A stretch of 64,000 bases of DNA. Source: JBJMLO01 sp045805265. Lineage in GTDB: Bacteria > Actinomycetota > UBA4738 > JACQTL01. Made by a program: the position numbers and the translations under genes. Below are positions 7,222 through 14,666 of this stretch, one piece after another; position 1 is the stretch's first letter, and each line of letters opens with the position of its first letter. The notes below the pieces were generated by a model that ran no database searches, was not told where the DNA came from, and saw only the letters and a list, made by a program, of their open reading frames with translations. The stretch covers positions 43,191 to 107,190 of the forward strand of contig JBJMLO010000022.1 of the NCBI GenBank assembly GCA_045805265.1, written 5' to 3'.

Positions 7222-8396
7222 GGTGAACGCTCCAGCCCGGCCAGGAACCCGTCGAGGTTCCGCTTCGTCTCCGGCAGCGAATCGCCACCGAACTTCTCCA
7301 GCACGGCGTCGGCGACGACCAGGGCCACGGCCGCCTCACCGACGACGCCGCCCGCCGGGACGGCGCACACGTCCGTCCGCTGGCTGAACGGCTTCGCGAC
7401 CTCCCCGGTGGCGGTGTCGACGCTGCGCAGGCCCGCAGGGACCGTCGAGAACGGCTTCATCGCCGCGCGGACCCGGATGAGCTCCCCGGTGCTCATGCCG
7501 CCCTCGATCCCGCCCGCGCGGTCCGACAGCCGTCGGGGCCTCCCCGGCACGTCGCCGGGTTCCAGCTCGTCGTGGGCCTTCGACCCCGGGCGGGCCGCGG
7601 AGGCGAACCCGTCGCCGACCTCGACCCCCTTCACCGACTGGATGCTCATCAGGGCCAGCGCCAGCCGGGCGTCGAGCTTCCGGTCGAGCTGCACGTGCGA
7701 GCCCAGCCCCGGGGGCGCGCCGTCCACGATCACCTCGAACACGCCGCCCAACGTGTCCCCGGCCTTCAGCGCCGCGTCCACGGCCCCGACCATCCGGTCA
7801 CCGGCCGACGGGTCCGCGCACCGCACCGGGTCGCGGTCGATCGCGACCCGGTCGCCCGGCGAGGGTGGCCGGCGCGACGCCGGGACGGACACTCGGCCGA
7901 TCTGTACGACGTGTGACAGGACCTGCACGCCCAGCTCGGCAAGGAACGCCTTGCAGAAGTACCCGGCCGCCACGCGGGCGACGGTCTCCCGGGCGCTGGC
8001 CCGCTCGAGCACGTTGCGCGCGTCGTCGAACCCGTACTTCTGCATCCCGGCCAGGTCGGCGTGCCCGGGGCGCGGCGCGGTCAGGCGCTCGGCCGGGTCC
8101 GGATCGCCCTCGACGCCCATGCGCTCGCGGTACTTCGACTCCCATTCCGCGTTCGCGATCTCGACCGCCACCGGGCTCCCCAGCGTCCGGCCGTGCCGGA
8201 CCCCGGCCAACACGTCCACGGGGTCGCGCTCGAGCTTCTGGCGCCCGCTCCGCCCGTACCCGTGCCGGCGCCGGGCCAGCTCGGCGTCGAGGTCGGCAAG
8301 GCGCACCGGAACCCCCGCCGGCAGCCCCTCCAGGACCGCTACCAGGGCCTTCCCGTGAGACTCCCCCGCCGTCAGCAGCCGTAGCACGGCGGCCAT
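7218..8396 (-). CDS. aroC: Chorismate synthase
   Basis: The 392-aa FMN-dependent enzyme makes chorismate from EPSP, the last common shikimate step. Motifs are LRLLTAGESHGKALVAVLEG at the N-terminus, RRRHGYGRSGRQKLE, PRPGHADLAGMQKYGFDDARNVLERASARET, GGIEGGMSTGE and the C-terminal SQRTDVCAVPAGGVVGEA. The ATG at 8396 gives the family-like start; a GTG at 8423 is in frame, and neither has a strong ribosome-binding site. It heads the aroC-aroKB-aroQ operon, while aroE is about 23 kb away beyond the pilus locus. Confidence 0.95.
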   Translation of the reverse strand: MAAVLRLLTAGESHGKALVAVLEGLPAGVPVRLADLDAELARRRHGYGRSGRQKLERDPVDVLAGVRHGRTLGSPVAVEIANAEWESKYRERMGVEGDPDPAERLTAPRPGHADLAGMQKYGFDDARNVLERASARETVARVAAGYFCKAFLAELGVQVLSHVVQIGRVSVPASRRPPSPGDRVAIDRDPVRCADPSAGDRMVGAVDAALKAGDTLGGVFEVIVDGAPPGLGSHVQLDRKLDARLALALMSIQSVKGVEVGDGFASAARPGSKAHDELEPGDVPGRPRRLSDRAGGIEGGMSTGELIRVRAAMKPFSTVPAGLRSVDTATGEVAKPFSQRTDVCAVPAGGVVGEAAVALVVADAVLEKFGGDSLPETKRNLDGFLAGLERSP

Positions 8397-8454
8397 GATA
8401 TGGAGCCACTCGACGGGCGCCACCAGGGATGCCGCCCCGAGGCACGAATGAGAC

Positions 8455-8871
8455 TCACGACCCGGTCGCCCCCTCTCCGACGAGAGGACGAGCGATCTCG
8501 CCGGCGATCTCCACGATCGTCTGATCGTCGGTCACGAGTGGTTGACGCAACTGCCCGGCCAACGCCACATACGCAGCGTCGTACGCCGTGAGTCCGCGCG
8601 CCACCCATGAGGCGATCGATCCGAGGTCGGGCTCGGCGACCTCGAACAGGAGATCCTCGAGACCTGCCGCGAGCTGGAGGAGTGCCTCCTCGTCCCATCC
8701 CCACCGCCGCCCTGCCACGTTCAGCATCTCGAGGAAGAAGAGGCCGGGCACCGTCACGCTCACCTGCCCGGCCTCGTACTCGCGTCGAATCTCCCGGGCC
8801 TCTGCCGACCCGCGCTGTTGTGGGGCGAACCACTTCAGCACGACCGAGGCGTCGAGGACGACCTCGATCAA
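8455..8871 (-). CDS. PIN-domain toxin (VapC-like), second TA pair
   Basis: The 138-aa PIN protein shows VVLDASVVLKWFAPQQ (first Asp), LFFLEMLNVAGRR (Glu), and TAYDAAYVALAGQ then LVTDDQT (later Asp residues). It is predicted to be an RNA-cleaving toxin. The start is a TTG at 8871, fused with the antitoxin stop as TTGA, so translation is coupled. The longer frame to 9228 only adds antisense-like read-through of the antitoxin region. Confidence 0.83.
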   Translation of the reverse strand: MIEVVLDASVVLKWFAPQQRGSAEAREIRREYEAGQVSVTVPGLFFLEMLNVAGRRWGWDEEALLQLAAGLEDLLFEVAEPDLGSIASWVARGLTAYDAAYVALAGQLRQPLVTDDQTIVEIAGEIARPLVGEGATGS

Positions 8872-9116
8872 CGAGCGTCCCGCTGCGCCCGGACCGCGGT
8901 GGTGGCGTCTTCCTCGGTCCGTCGGGCCTCGAACAGGCCCTCCAGCCTGGTGATCGCGAGACGAGCGCGCCGGTCGGATCCGGGCCCACGATCGGTCCCG
9001 AGGTCGCGAGCCGCAAGGCCGGCCAGATAGGCGCTCCGACTGAGGCCCGCGGCTCTGGCGGCCCGATCGATCCTGGCGAGCAGCTTGTCGTCGACGGAGA
9101 CGAGGATCTTGCTCAC
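8868..9116 (-). CDS. Antitoxin of the second vapBC-like pair
   Basis: The 82-aa protein begins MSKILVSVDDKLLARIDRAA then RAAGLSRSAYLAGLAARDL, a ribbon-helix-helix DNA-binding fold with the SRSAYL helix. A charged tail should bind the PIN toxin. It is directly upstream of and overlaps that toxin by 4 bases. A perfect 16-bp palindrome lies 7 bp upstream of its start, as expected for an autorepressed TA operon. Confidence 0.83.
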   Translation of the reverse strand: MSKILVSVDDKLLARIDRAARAAGLSRSAYLAGLAARDLGTDRGPGSDRRARLAITRLEGLFEARRTEEDATTAVRAQRDAR

Positions 9117-9123
9117 CGACGAA

Positions 9124-9139
9124 GGATATCCGGATATCC
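9124..9139 (-). promoter_or_regulatory. Palindromic operator of the second TA operon
   Basis: GGATATCC occurs twice head to tail (9124-9131 and 9132-9139), making a perfect 16-bp palindrome 7 bp upstream of the antitoxin start. Two RHH dimers could bind side by side. Confidence 0.65.
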
Positions 9140-9195
9140 GAGGACCGGCAAGAGGACTGCGCGAGCTGGAAAGCCCTTGTGCTCGGTGCGGAGAA

Positions 9196-9224
9196 GAGGG
9201 GCGGTCCGCGAAGGACCGCCCCTC
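9196..9224 (-). terminator. Terminator of the pilMNO operon
   Basis: A 12-bp perfect stem (core GGGGCGGTCC / GGACCGCCCC, loop GCGAA) lies 44 bp after the PilP-like stop on the minus strand. It is followed by TTCTCC rather than a long U-run. It separates the pilus genes from the TA operon. Confidence 0.65.
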
Positions 9225-9267
9225 GCAACCGGCGACCGCTCCCCCCAGAGGCAGTGCGCCGGTGGCC

Positions 9268-9921
9268 CTACTTCTGCGGGTTCTCGCAGAGCGTGAACTG
9301 GTTCGAGCCGTTGAGGAAGCTCGCGCAGTTGCCGCTGATCGACATCAGCTTGTAGTTCACGGCGAACGTCTCGCCCTCGCTGACGACGTACCCCGTGGAG
9401 TCCACCTGCACCTGGGCCCGCTCGGAGCCGTTGTGCCTAAAGATGGCGATGAGGGTCACCGTGTGCCCCCCGACGTGTGTGCTGGTCCCGCCGTTCCCGC
9501 CCGTGGGCGACGCGGGTGGCGACACGAACGGCGTCGTCGGAGGCGTCGTGAACGGCGTCGTCGGGAACGTCGTCGGCGGGGTCGTGAAGAAGGGCGGCGT
9601 CGTGAACGGAATCGTGCCCGTGCTCGTCGGGAACGACGTCGACGTGCTGCTGGGGGCCGTCCCCCCGCCGCTCGGGTTCACCAATGGCGAGAAGGGGTCC
9701 TTCCCGACCAGGAATCCGGACGGCGGGGGGGTGCGGGGCGTAACTGGTGCGGACGTCGTGGGCGCGGCGGTTGGTGGAGGGGTCGTGACCCCGACCGAGG
9801 GGCCGACGGCGATCGGCGTCTCGCCCTTCGGCTTGAGGAACAGGAAGTAGGCCAGCAGGGCCACGGCGATCACCGCTCCGAAGATGATCAGCGCGCGTCG
9901 ATCGCGTTCGGAGAGTGCCAT
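9268..9921 (-). CDS. PilP-like pilus assembly protein (putative)
   Basis: The 217-aa protein has a short cytoplasmic start, one membrane helix (about residues 11-28, LIIFGAVIAVALLAYFLFL), and a long Thr/Pro-rich linker (about 35-140) with TTPPTTP-type repeats. A small folded C-terminal domain follows (about 145-217: VTLIAIFRHNGSERAQVQVD, then VVSEGETFAVNYKL). Topology and position directly after pilO match PilP/GspC-like proteins that link the inner-membrane alignment complex to outer parts. Sequence identity to PilP cannot be confirmed by eye. Two Cys in the C-terminal domain could form a disulfide. It is the last gene of the HTH-pilM-N-O operon. Confidence 0.6.
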   Translation of the reverse strand: MALSERDRRALIIFGAVIAVALLAYFLFLKPKGETPIAVGPSVGVTTPPPTAAPTTSAPVTPRTPPPSGFLVGKDPFSPLVNPSGGGTAPSSTSTSFPTSTGTIPFTTPPFFTTPPTTFPTTPFTTPPTTPFVSPPASPTGGNGGTSTHVGGHTVTLIAIFRHNGSERAQVQVDSTGYVVSEGETFAVNYKLMSISGNCASFLNGSNQFTLCENPQK

Positions 9922-9925
9922 GGTC

Positions 9926-10564
9926 CTAGCCTCCGGTCGTAGGAGTCGTCGGGGATGTGGTGGGCGTGCCGGTCGGGACCGGAACCGCGCCAGGAGGGGG
10001 CGCTGCGCCCGGCACCGTCCCGGGCCCGGCGCTCAGGGCGGTCGTGTACGTCTCGCCACTCATCGTGAGTGTGAGTGTCCCGGGGATCGTCCCGCCGGGC
10101 GCGACCGAGATGGTGGTGACCCGGACGGCGCGGGGCAGTGTCTCCATCTTGAACAGGTACTCCTCCACGGAGAAGAAGCTCCCGGTGACGTTGATCGAGA
10201 GCGTGATGGTGGAGATCCCGGGGATCGTCTGGGTGGGTGTGCCCGGCGAGACCGACATGAAGTCGACGGCCGAGGAGTCTGCGGCGGTCTGAAGCAGCCG
10301 GATCAAGCTCGGCAGGTCGGGAGTGGGCGGAATCTTCGTCTCCAGCCGATTCAGCTGCCGCTGCACGGCACCGGCCTGGGCCTGGGCTTCCTTGAGCTGC
10401 TGGAGCTGCACCTCCAAGGTCTGCTGCTTGGCCTGGGCCTTGTCGAGCTCGTCTGACTTCTTGCCGACCGCGGAGATCCGCGGCAGCAGCAGGAAGACCA
10501 GAACGATGAGCGCCATGAGCACGGAGGCAACGGCGGCGATGATCGGACCGCGGCGGCTGTTCAC
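9926..10564 (-). CDS. pilO: Type IV pilus inner-membrane protein PilO
   Basis: The 212-aa bitopic protein has a membrane helix at about residues 9-30 (IAAVASVLMALIVLVFLLLP), a coiled coil of Gln/Leu/Lys-rich heptads (about 35-75), and a ferredoxin-like domain containing DLPSLIRLLQTAADSSAVDF. The C-terminus is Pro/Thr-rich. With PilN it forms the periplasm-facing dimer that aligns the pilus motor. The GTG start overlaps the pilN stop by 4 bases (GTGA). Confidence 0.85.
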   Translation of the reverse strand: MNSRRGPIIAAVASVLMALIVLVFLLLPRISAVGKKSDELDKAQAKQQTLEVQLQQLKEAQAQAGAVQRQLNRLETKIPPTPDLPSLIRLLQTAADSSAVDFMSVSPGTPTQTIPGISTITLSINVTGSFFSVEEYLFKMETLPRAVRVTTISVAPGGTIPGTLTLTMSGETYTTALSAGPGTVPGAAPPPGAVPVPTGTPTTSPTTPTTGG

Positions 10565-11181
10565 GGGAGACCTCCCTGGTGGGCCGCGCGGGTGTCGAGG
10601 TCAACGGTGCTGCTGAAGGACCACACGGTCGTTCCGTTCACGTCGGCCTTTGCTGCGGACGAGAACCACGGGTTCACCCAGCCCGGGACCGTTTGCAGGT
10701 TGGTCAGCCACAGGGCGATGGTCGCCGTGTCGAGCGAGCTCCCGGAGAACGAGATAGTTCCGACGAGCGACGTCGTACCTCCCGGGACCGTGCCCGGGAC
10801 CGCGGCTGCCGGCGCGGTGGCCGTCCCCGTCAGCGTATCGAGCCACATCGTGTTCGGCTCGACTTGGGCCACCTTGTTGAGCACGCCGGACCACCGGACG
10901 GTGTTGGCGAGCGCGGACTGCAGCAATGCCTTGCGTGCTTCGAGCGCCGCCTGTTCCTGGGCGAAGTGCTGAAGCGCGGCGACCTGCGTCTCCAGACCCT
11001 GGTTGGTCGCGTTCTGGGCGGCGATCTTGTCGTTGAAGTTGCTCAAGCGGATTCCCTGCAGGAACCACATGACCAACAGGGCGCCGACTGCGACGACGCC
11101 CAGCGCGACGACCACGCCGGTCTGCCGCCTAGTCGTCTGGCGCTGGCGGATCTCGCGGGGAAGGAGGTTGACCTGCGTCAC
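10561..11181 (-). CDS. pilN: Type IV pilus inner-membrane protein PilN
   Basis: The 206-aa protein begins MTQVNLLPREIRQRQ; the short VNLLP segment is the conserved PilN peptide that docks into PilM. A membrane helix (about 22-45) and a coiled coil (NATNQGLETQVAALQHFAQE) follow, then a fimbrial-assembly domain (LNKVAQVEPNTMWLDTLTG). It starts with GTG immediately after the pilM stop (TGA then GTG). It lies in operon with pilM and pilO. Confidence 0.9.
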   Translation of the reverse strand: MTQVNLLPREIRQRQTTRRQTGVVVALGVVAVGALLVMWFLQGIRLSNFNDKIAAQNATNQGLETQVAALQHFAQEQAALEARKALLQSALANTVRWSGVLNKVAQVEPNTMWLDTLTGTATAPAAAVPGTVPGGTTSLVGTISFSGSSLDTATIALWLTNLQTVPGWVNPWFSSAAKADVNGTTVWSFSSTVDLDTRAAHQGGLP

Positions 11182-12234
11182 TCAGCGTCCTCCTGGCAGG
11201 GCCAGGCCGATGGCCACAGCCAGCAGCGGCTCGGCCTCGACGAGGGCTTCCTGGGACAGGTCAAGCTCCGGGTGGACGTGGGCGAACACGCCACCCGGCT
11301 CTGCCGGTACCCCCAGGCGCTGGGACAGCATGTCCAGGAACCCGGCGAGCTTGGAGCCGCCGCCGGTCACCCGCAGGCGGCCGATGTGGGAGCCGGGGCT
11401 CTGCGCGTTGTAGAACTCGAGCGAGGAGCGGATCTCGTCGACGAAGCTGACGACCCTGCCCTGCGCCACCCGCTGGGCGTCGGCGGGATTGGGTCCGCCC
11501 TCCACGGTCTCTCCGCGCTTCATGCGGTCGGCCTCTTCCTCGGGCATCCCGAGGGCCCGGGCCACCGCCACGGTGATGTCGTTGCCTCCGGAGGGCAGGA
11601 TCCGGACGAACCGCGGCACCGTACGCGCGTGCACACAGATGCTCGTCACGTCGTGCCCGACGTCGATCAGGGCCTCCTCGTTCTCCTCGGCCAGGACGCT
11701 GCCGTCGCCGCCGCCCCCGATGGAGCGAATCAGGGCGAACGGGATGAGGTCGAGTCCGACGGGATCCAGCTTCGCCGCGGTCGCGGTCTTGACCAGAGCC
11801 TCGATCATGCCCCGCTGCGCCGCCACGAGGAGCACCCTGGTCATGCGGCGACCTTCCTGCTCGAACTCCTCGAGGGGGTCGAAGTCGAGCACCGCCTCGT
11901 CCACCGGGATCGGGATGAACTCCTGCACCTGGTAGGGCAGGGAATCGCGCAGCTCCTTCTCCGGAAGCCAGGGCAGGGCCACCTCGCGGACGACGACCCG
12001 CTGGTTGCCCACTCCCATGTAGACCTGCCGCCCTTTGAAGCCGCCCCGGCGCCACAGGTCGCGGAGGGCCTCGGAGACGGCGTCGGGCTGGCGCACCTCC
12101 CCGTTCTCCACCGCGCCGGGCTGCATCGGCACCTGGGCCGCGCGCACCAGCACGGGCGGGTTGGAGCTCACGTTGACTTCGACCGCCCTCGCGGCCGTCG
12201 AGCCCACATCGAGTCCGATTCGAGTCTTCGCCAC
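11182..12234 (-). CDS. pilM: Type IV pilus assembly ATPase-like protein PilM
   Basis: The 350-aa cytoplasmic actin/FtsA-like protein shows the phosphate-1 loop RIGLDVGSTAARAVEV, a PilM-type middle region (PYQVQEFIPIPVDEAVLDF), the phosphate-2 region ALIDVGHDVTSICVH, and the adenosine motif LRVTGGGSKLAGFLDMLSQR. It binds the PilN N-terminal peptide and connects the alignment complex to the PilB/PilC motor. The start is GTG at 12234, 85 bp downstream of a small HTH gene with which it is probably co-transcribed. Confidence 0.93.
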   Translation of the reverse strand: MAKTRIGLDVGSTAARAVEVNVSSNPPVLVRAAQVPMQPGAVENGEVRQPDAVSEALRDLWRRGGFKGRQVYMGVGNQRVVVREVALPWLPEKELRDSLPYQVQEFIPIPVDEAVLDFDPLEEFEQEGRRMTRVLLVAAQRGMIEALVKTATAAKLDPVGLDLIPFALIRSIGGGGDGSVLAEENEEALIDVGHDVTSICVHARTVPRFVRILPSGGNDITVAVARALGMPEEEADRMKRGETVEGGPNPADAQRVAQGRVVSFVDEIRSSLEFYNAQSPGSHIGRLRVTGGGSKLAGFLDMLSQRLGVPAEPGGVFAHVHPELDLSQEALVEAEPLLAVAIGLALPGGR

Positions 12235-12319
12235 GTCGTCTGCCTGTCCTTCGTTCGTTCTCCACCGGCAGCGGATCTCCGAGCCGGCGGAGATTCTGCA
12301 ACGTCTTGGGTTCCGGCGG

Positions 12320-12526
12320 CTACTCGCCCTCCACCTGCACCGAGCGATCCGAGAGGTAGCGGTTCACGTCGGACTCCCGGATCCGGTAGTTCTTGCCGAC
12401 CCTGATGGCCGCGAGCTGGCCACTCTTGATCAGCCGGTAGACCGTCATGTTCGAGACGCGCATCGTTCCCGCGACCTCGCCCACGGTCAACAGGCGGTCC
12501 CCCGCGAACGATCGCCGCTTGCCCAT
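12320..12526 (-). CDS. Small helix-turn-helix DNA-binding protein (excisionase/BldC-like)
   Basis: The 68-aa protein is essentially one winged-HTH domain: LLTVGEVAGTMRVSNMTVYR is the helix-turn-helix, and LIKSGQLAAIRVGKNYRI is the wing typical of MerR/excisionase-type folds. Length and architecture resemble Streptomyces BldC, but orthology is not shown. The ATG at 12526 has GGAG 7 bases upstream; the longer frame to 12649 reads the leader. It heads the pilM-N-O operon and is a candidate regulator of it. Confidence 0.75.
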   Translation of the reverse strand: MGKRRSFAGDRLLTVGEVAGTMRVSNMTVYRLIKSGQLAAIRVGKNYRIRESDVNRYLSDRSVQVEGE

Positions 12527-12630
12527 CACAATCTCCACAACTGCCACACTTGCAACAGGGGCCTCAACTGCAACATCTCGAACTCCTGCCTCCTTCCCCT
12601 CTTCTGCCTCATGTCGTTCGGGGGAACCGG

Positions 12631-12659
12631 ACCGTAACTTCCGTAACACTCGTTGTCAA
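12631..12659 (-). promoter_or_regulatory. Promoter of the HTH-pilMNO operon
   Basis: On the minus strand, TTGACA (12654-12659) and TACGGT (12631-12636) are separated by 17 bp, a good sigma-70-type match. Transcription would begin near 12624 and give a leader of about 100 nt. The leader contains degenerate direct repeats of GTTGCAGTTG type (about 12535-12575). Confidence 0.55.
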
Positions 12660-12685
12660 ACATCTCGTCAGACAACTATCGGCAC

Positions 12686-12709
12686 TTTAGGCTAAACTAC
12701 ATCGATGTA
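12686..12709. promoter_or_regulatory. Two adjacent palindromes in an AT-rich divergent intergenic region
   Basis: TTTAGGCTAAA (12686-12696, 5-bp arms around one base) is followed by the perfect 12-bp palindrome TACATCGATGTA (12698-12709). They lie about 27-50 bp upstream of the -35 of the minus-strand promoter and about 90 bp upstream of the ABC transporter gene. This is a likely protein-binding region for one or both operons. Confidence 0.4.
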
Positions 12710-12743
12710 ATTCGCAGAAGGAGTCAGTTAGCAACACCAGCAT

Positions 12744-12780
12744 CACGGGGAATCAGCTCCAGAGTCCCAACTTCCCCGTG
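12744..12780 (+). promoter_or_regulatory. Inverted repeat in the leader of the ABC transporter operon
   Basis: CACGGGGAA (12744-12752) and TTCCCCGTG (12772-12780) form a 9-bp stem with a 19-nt loop, ending 15 bp before the ATG at 12796. It could limit access to the start or act as an attenuator. There is no strong Shine-Dalgarno sequence in the remaining bases. Confidence 0.4.
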
Positions 12781-12795
12781 TAGGGTCGGGCGGCC

Positions 12796-13764
12796 ATGAA
12801 GGATTCGGGGCCGGCCGTCATCGAGATCCACGGTCTCCGCAAGGAGTTCCGGCGCATCCGAGGTCGCTCCACGATCGCAGTCGCCGGTCTCGACCTGGAG
12901 GTGCCCTCCGGAGGTGTCTTCGGGTTCCTCGGCCCGAACGGCTCCGGGAAGACCACGACCATCCGGTGCCTGCTGGGCCTCGTCTCCCCCACCGCCGGGG
13001 CGTGCCGGCTCCTCGGCGCGTCGTCCCGAGCAGAGCTGGCGGCCGTGCTGCCCCGCGTGGGCAGCCTCGTGGAGGCCCCCGCGGCCGTCCCCGGGTTCTC
13101 TGGACGCCGGAACCTCACCCTGCTGGGGAGGATCGCGGGCGTCGGTCGCCGGCGGGTGGACGATGTGCTCGAGCTGGTGGGCCTGGCCGGCCGGGCCGGG
13201 GACCGCGTCCGCACCTACTCCCTGGGGATGCGCCAGCGCCTAGGGATCGCCGTGGCCCTGCTCAAGGATCCCGAAGTCCTGATCCTGGACGAGCCGGCCA
13301 ACGGGCTCGACCCGGCCGGGATCAAGGAGATCCGCGACCTGCTCCGATCGCTCGGGCGGGAGGGGCGGACGGTCTTCGTGTCCAGCCACCTCCTCGGCGA
13401 GGTCCAGCAGATGTGCGACCGGGTCGCGATCCTGTCGGCGGGGCGCCTGATCGCCGCCGGAGAGGTCGACGAGGTGCTTTCGCGCGGCCGTGCCGCGGCT
13501 GCTCTTCTCGTCCGGGTCGACGATCAGACTGCTGCCCTGGAGGCCCTTCGGAAGGACGGCATCGAGGCCGTACACGGCGGCGACGTGCTCCGGGCCTCGG
13601 TGCCGCCTGCCGAGGCCTGGAGGGTCACCAAGGCCCTGGCCGACCGCGGGATCTACCTTTCGGAGCTCCGGCCCGAGGAGGTCAGCCTCGAGACGGTGTT
13701 CCTGGAACTGACTGGGAGCCCTCCCCCGGCCGGCGAGCCTCGCCCGGATCGGTCGGCGCCGTGA
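12796..13764 (+). CDS. ABC transporter ATP-binding protein
   Basis: The 322-aa nucleotide-binding subunit has Walker A GPNGSGKTTT (about 50-59), Q-loop region LVEAPAAVPGFSGRRNL, signature YSLGMRQRLGIAVAL, Walker B VLILDEPANGLDP, and the H-loop in FVSSHLLGEV. The C-terminal about 100 residues are an accessory domain as in drug-export ATPases (DrrA/CcmA type). The next gene is its membrane partner, overlapping by 4 bases (GTGA at 13761). The substrate is unknown. The pair runs opposite to the surrounding pilus genes. Confidence 0.92.
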   Translation: MKDSGPAVIEIHGLRKEFRRIRGRSTIAVAGLDLEVPSGGVFGFLGPNGSGKTTTIRCLLGLVSPTAGACRLLGASSRAELAAVLPRVGSLVEAPAAVPGFSGRRNLTLLGRIAGVGRRRVDDVLELVGLAGRAGDRVRTYSLGMRQRLGIAVALLKDPEVLILDEPANGLDPAGIKEIRDLLRSLGREGRTVFVSSHLLGEVQQMCDRVAILSAGRLIAAGEVDEVLSRGRAAAALLVRVDDQTAALEALRKDGIEAVHGGDVLRASVPPAEAWRVTKALADRGIYLSELRPEEVSLETVFLELTGSPPPAGEPRPDRSAP

Positions 13765-14666
13765 TCCGCCTCGTGGGCTCCGAGCTCCGGCGGTTCCTGG
13801 CCCGGCGGCTCGTGCGGTGGCTGGTGGTCTTGGCAGCGCTGGGCATCGCGATCGCCGGCATCGTCGTGGCGGCGGACCACCACCGGTTGTCGGGGCCCGA
13901 GCAGAAGCGGATCGCCGCCGTCCAGAGCGCCCAACTTCGGGCCTGCCTCGACGGCCAATTCGGCCCAGCACCTCCGGGCGAGACCCTGAAGGAGTTCTGC
14001 CAGAGCTTGGCTGGTCATTTCCACTTCGTCGTTCTGGACCCCCAGTTCCACCTGACGTCGCTTCCCAACGTGTTCCGGGGGACGGAGGCCGCGATCGTCG
14101 TGTTGGCGTTCCTGCTGGCCGCTTCGTTCGTCGGCCTCGAGTGGCACTCCGGGACCATGGCCGTCCTGCTCACGTGGGAGCCCCGGCGGTGGCGCGTGTT
14201 CGGCGCCAAGACCGCGGCGGCCCTGCTGATCGCGTTCGTGGGGACGATCCTCCTGCTCGTCGCGCTGGGGCTGGCCCTCCTCCCGGCGGCGCTCTTTCGC
14301 GGAACCACGACCGGGGTGGACGCGGCGTGGATCCGGGAGACCGCCGGCGTCCTGCTCCGGGCGGGGCTGCTGTCGGCGATCGGCGCCGCGGCGGGCTTCG
14401 CGGTGGCCTCCGCGGCCCGGAACACCGCCGCGTCCCTCGGCGTCGGCTTCGGGTACATGGTGGTCGTCGAGAGCCTGCTGGGGGCGCTCAAGCCGGCGTG
14501 GCGCCACTGGATGGTGGTCCCGAACTCGATCGTCCTGCTGGTGGGAAATGATGCGGTGACCGGCATTCGCAGGACGGCGGTCGGGGCCGGAATCCTGCTC
14601 TCGGTATACGCGGCTATGGCCCTGGTCGCGGCCGGCGTGGTGTTCGCCCGGCGCGACGTGACCTGA
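13761..14666 (+). CDS. ABC-2 type transporter permease
   Basis: The 301-aa membrane protein has a first helix at about residues 20-42 (LVVLAALGIAIAGIVVAADH), an extracytoplasmic loop with two Cys, and five further helices. These include AIVVLAFLLAASFVGLEW, LLIAFVGTILLLVALGLALL and the last one near the C-terminus. Topology and the EWHSGTMAVLLTWEPRR segment fit ABC-2 permeases. It starts at a GTG overlapping the ATPase stop. It ends exactly against the stop of the convergent prepilin peptidase gene (TGATCA at 14664-14669). Confidence 0.85.
   Translation: MIRLVGSELRRFLARRLVRWLVVLAALGIAIAGIVVAADHHRLSGPEQKRIAAVQSAQLRACLDGQFGPAPPGETLKEFCQSLAGHFHFVVLDPQFHLTSLPNVFRGTEAAIVVLAFLLAASFVGLEWHSGTMAVLLTWEPRRWRVFGAKTAAALLIAFVGTILLLVALGLALLPAALFRGTTTGVDAAWIRETAGVLLRAGLLSAIGAAAGFAVASAARNTAASLGVGFGYMVVVESLLGALKPAWRHWMVVPNSIVLLVGNDAVTGIRRTAVGAGILLSVYAAMALVAAGVVFARRDVT

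Noticed and set aside
5717..7339. 540-codon minus-strand frame over aroKB
   Set aside because: This is an alternative reading frame of the aroKB DNA with Arg/Gly/Pro-rich composition; the aroKB frame has complete catalytic motifs.
5773..8358. 861-codon plus-strand frame opposite aroKB and aroC
   Set aside because: High GC produces long antisense frames; aroKB and aroC on the other strand have complete catalytic motifs and coupled starts.
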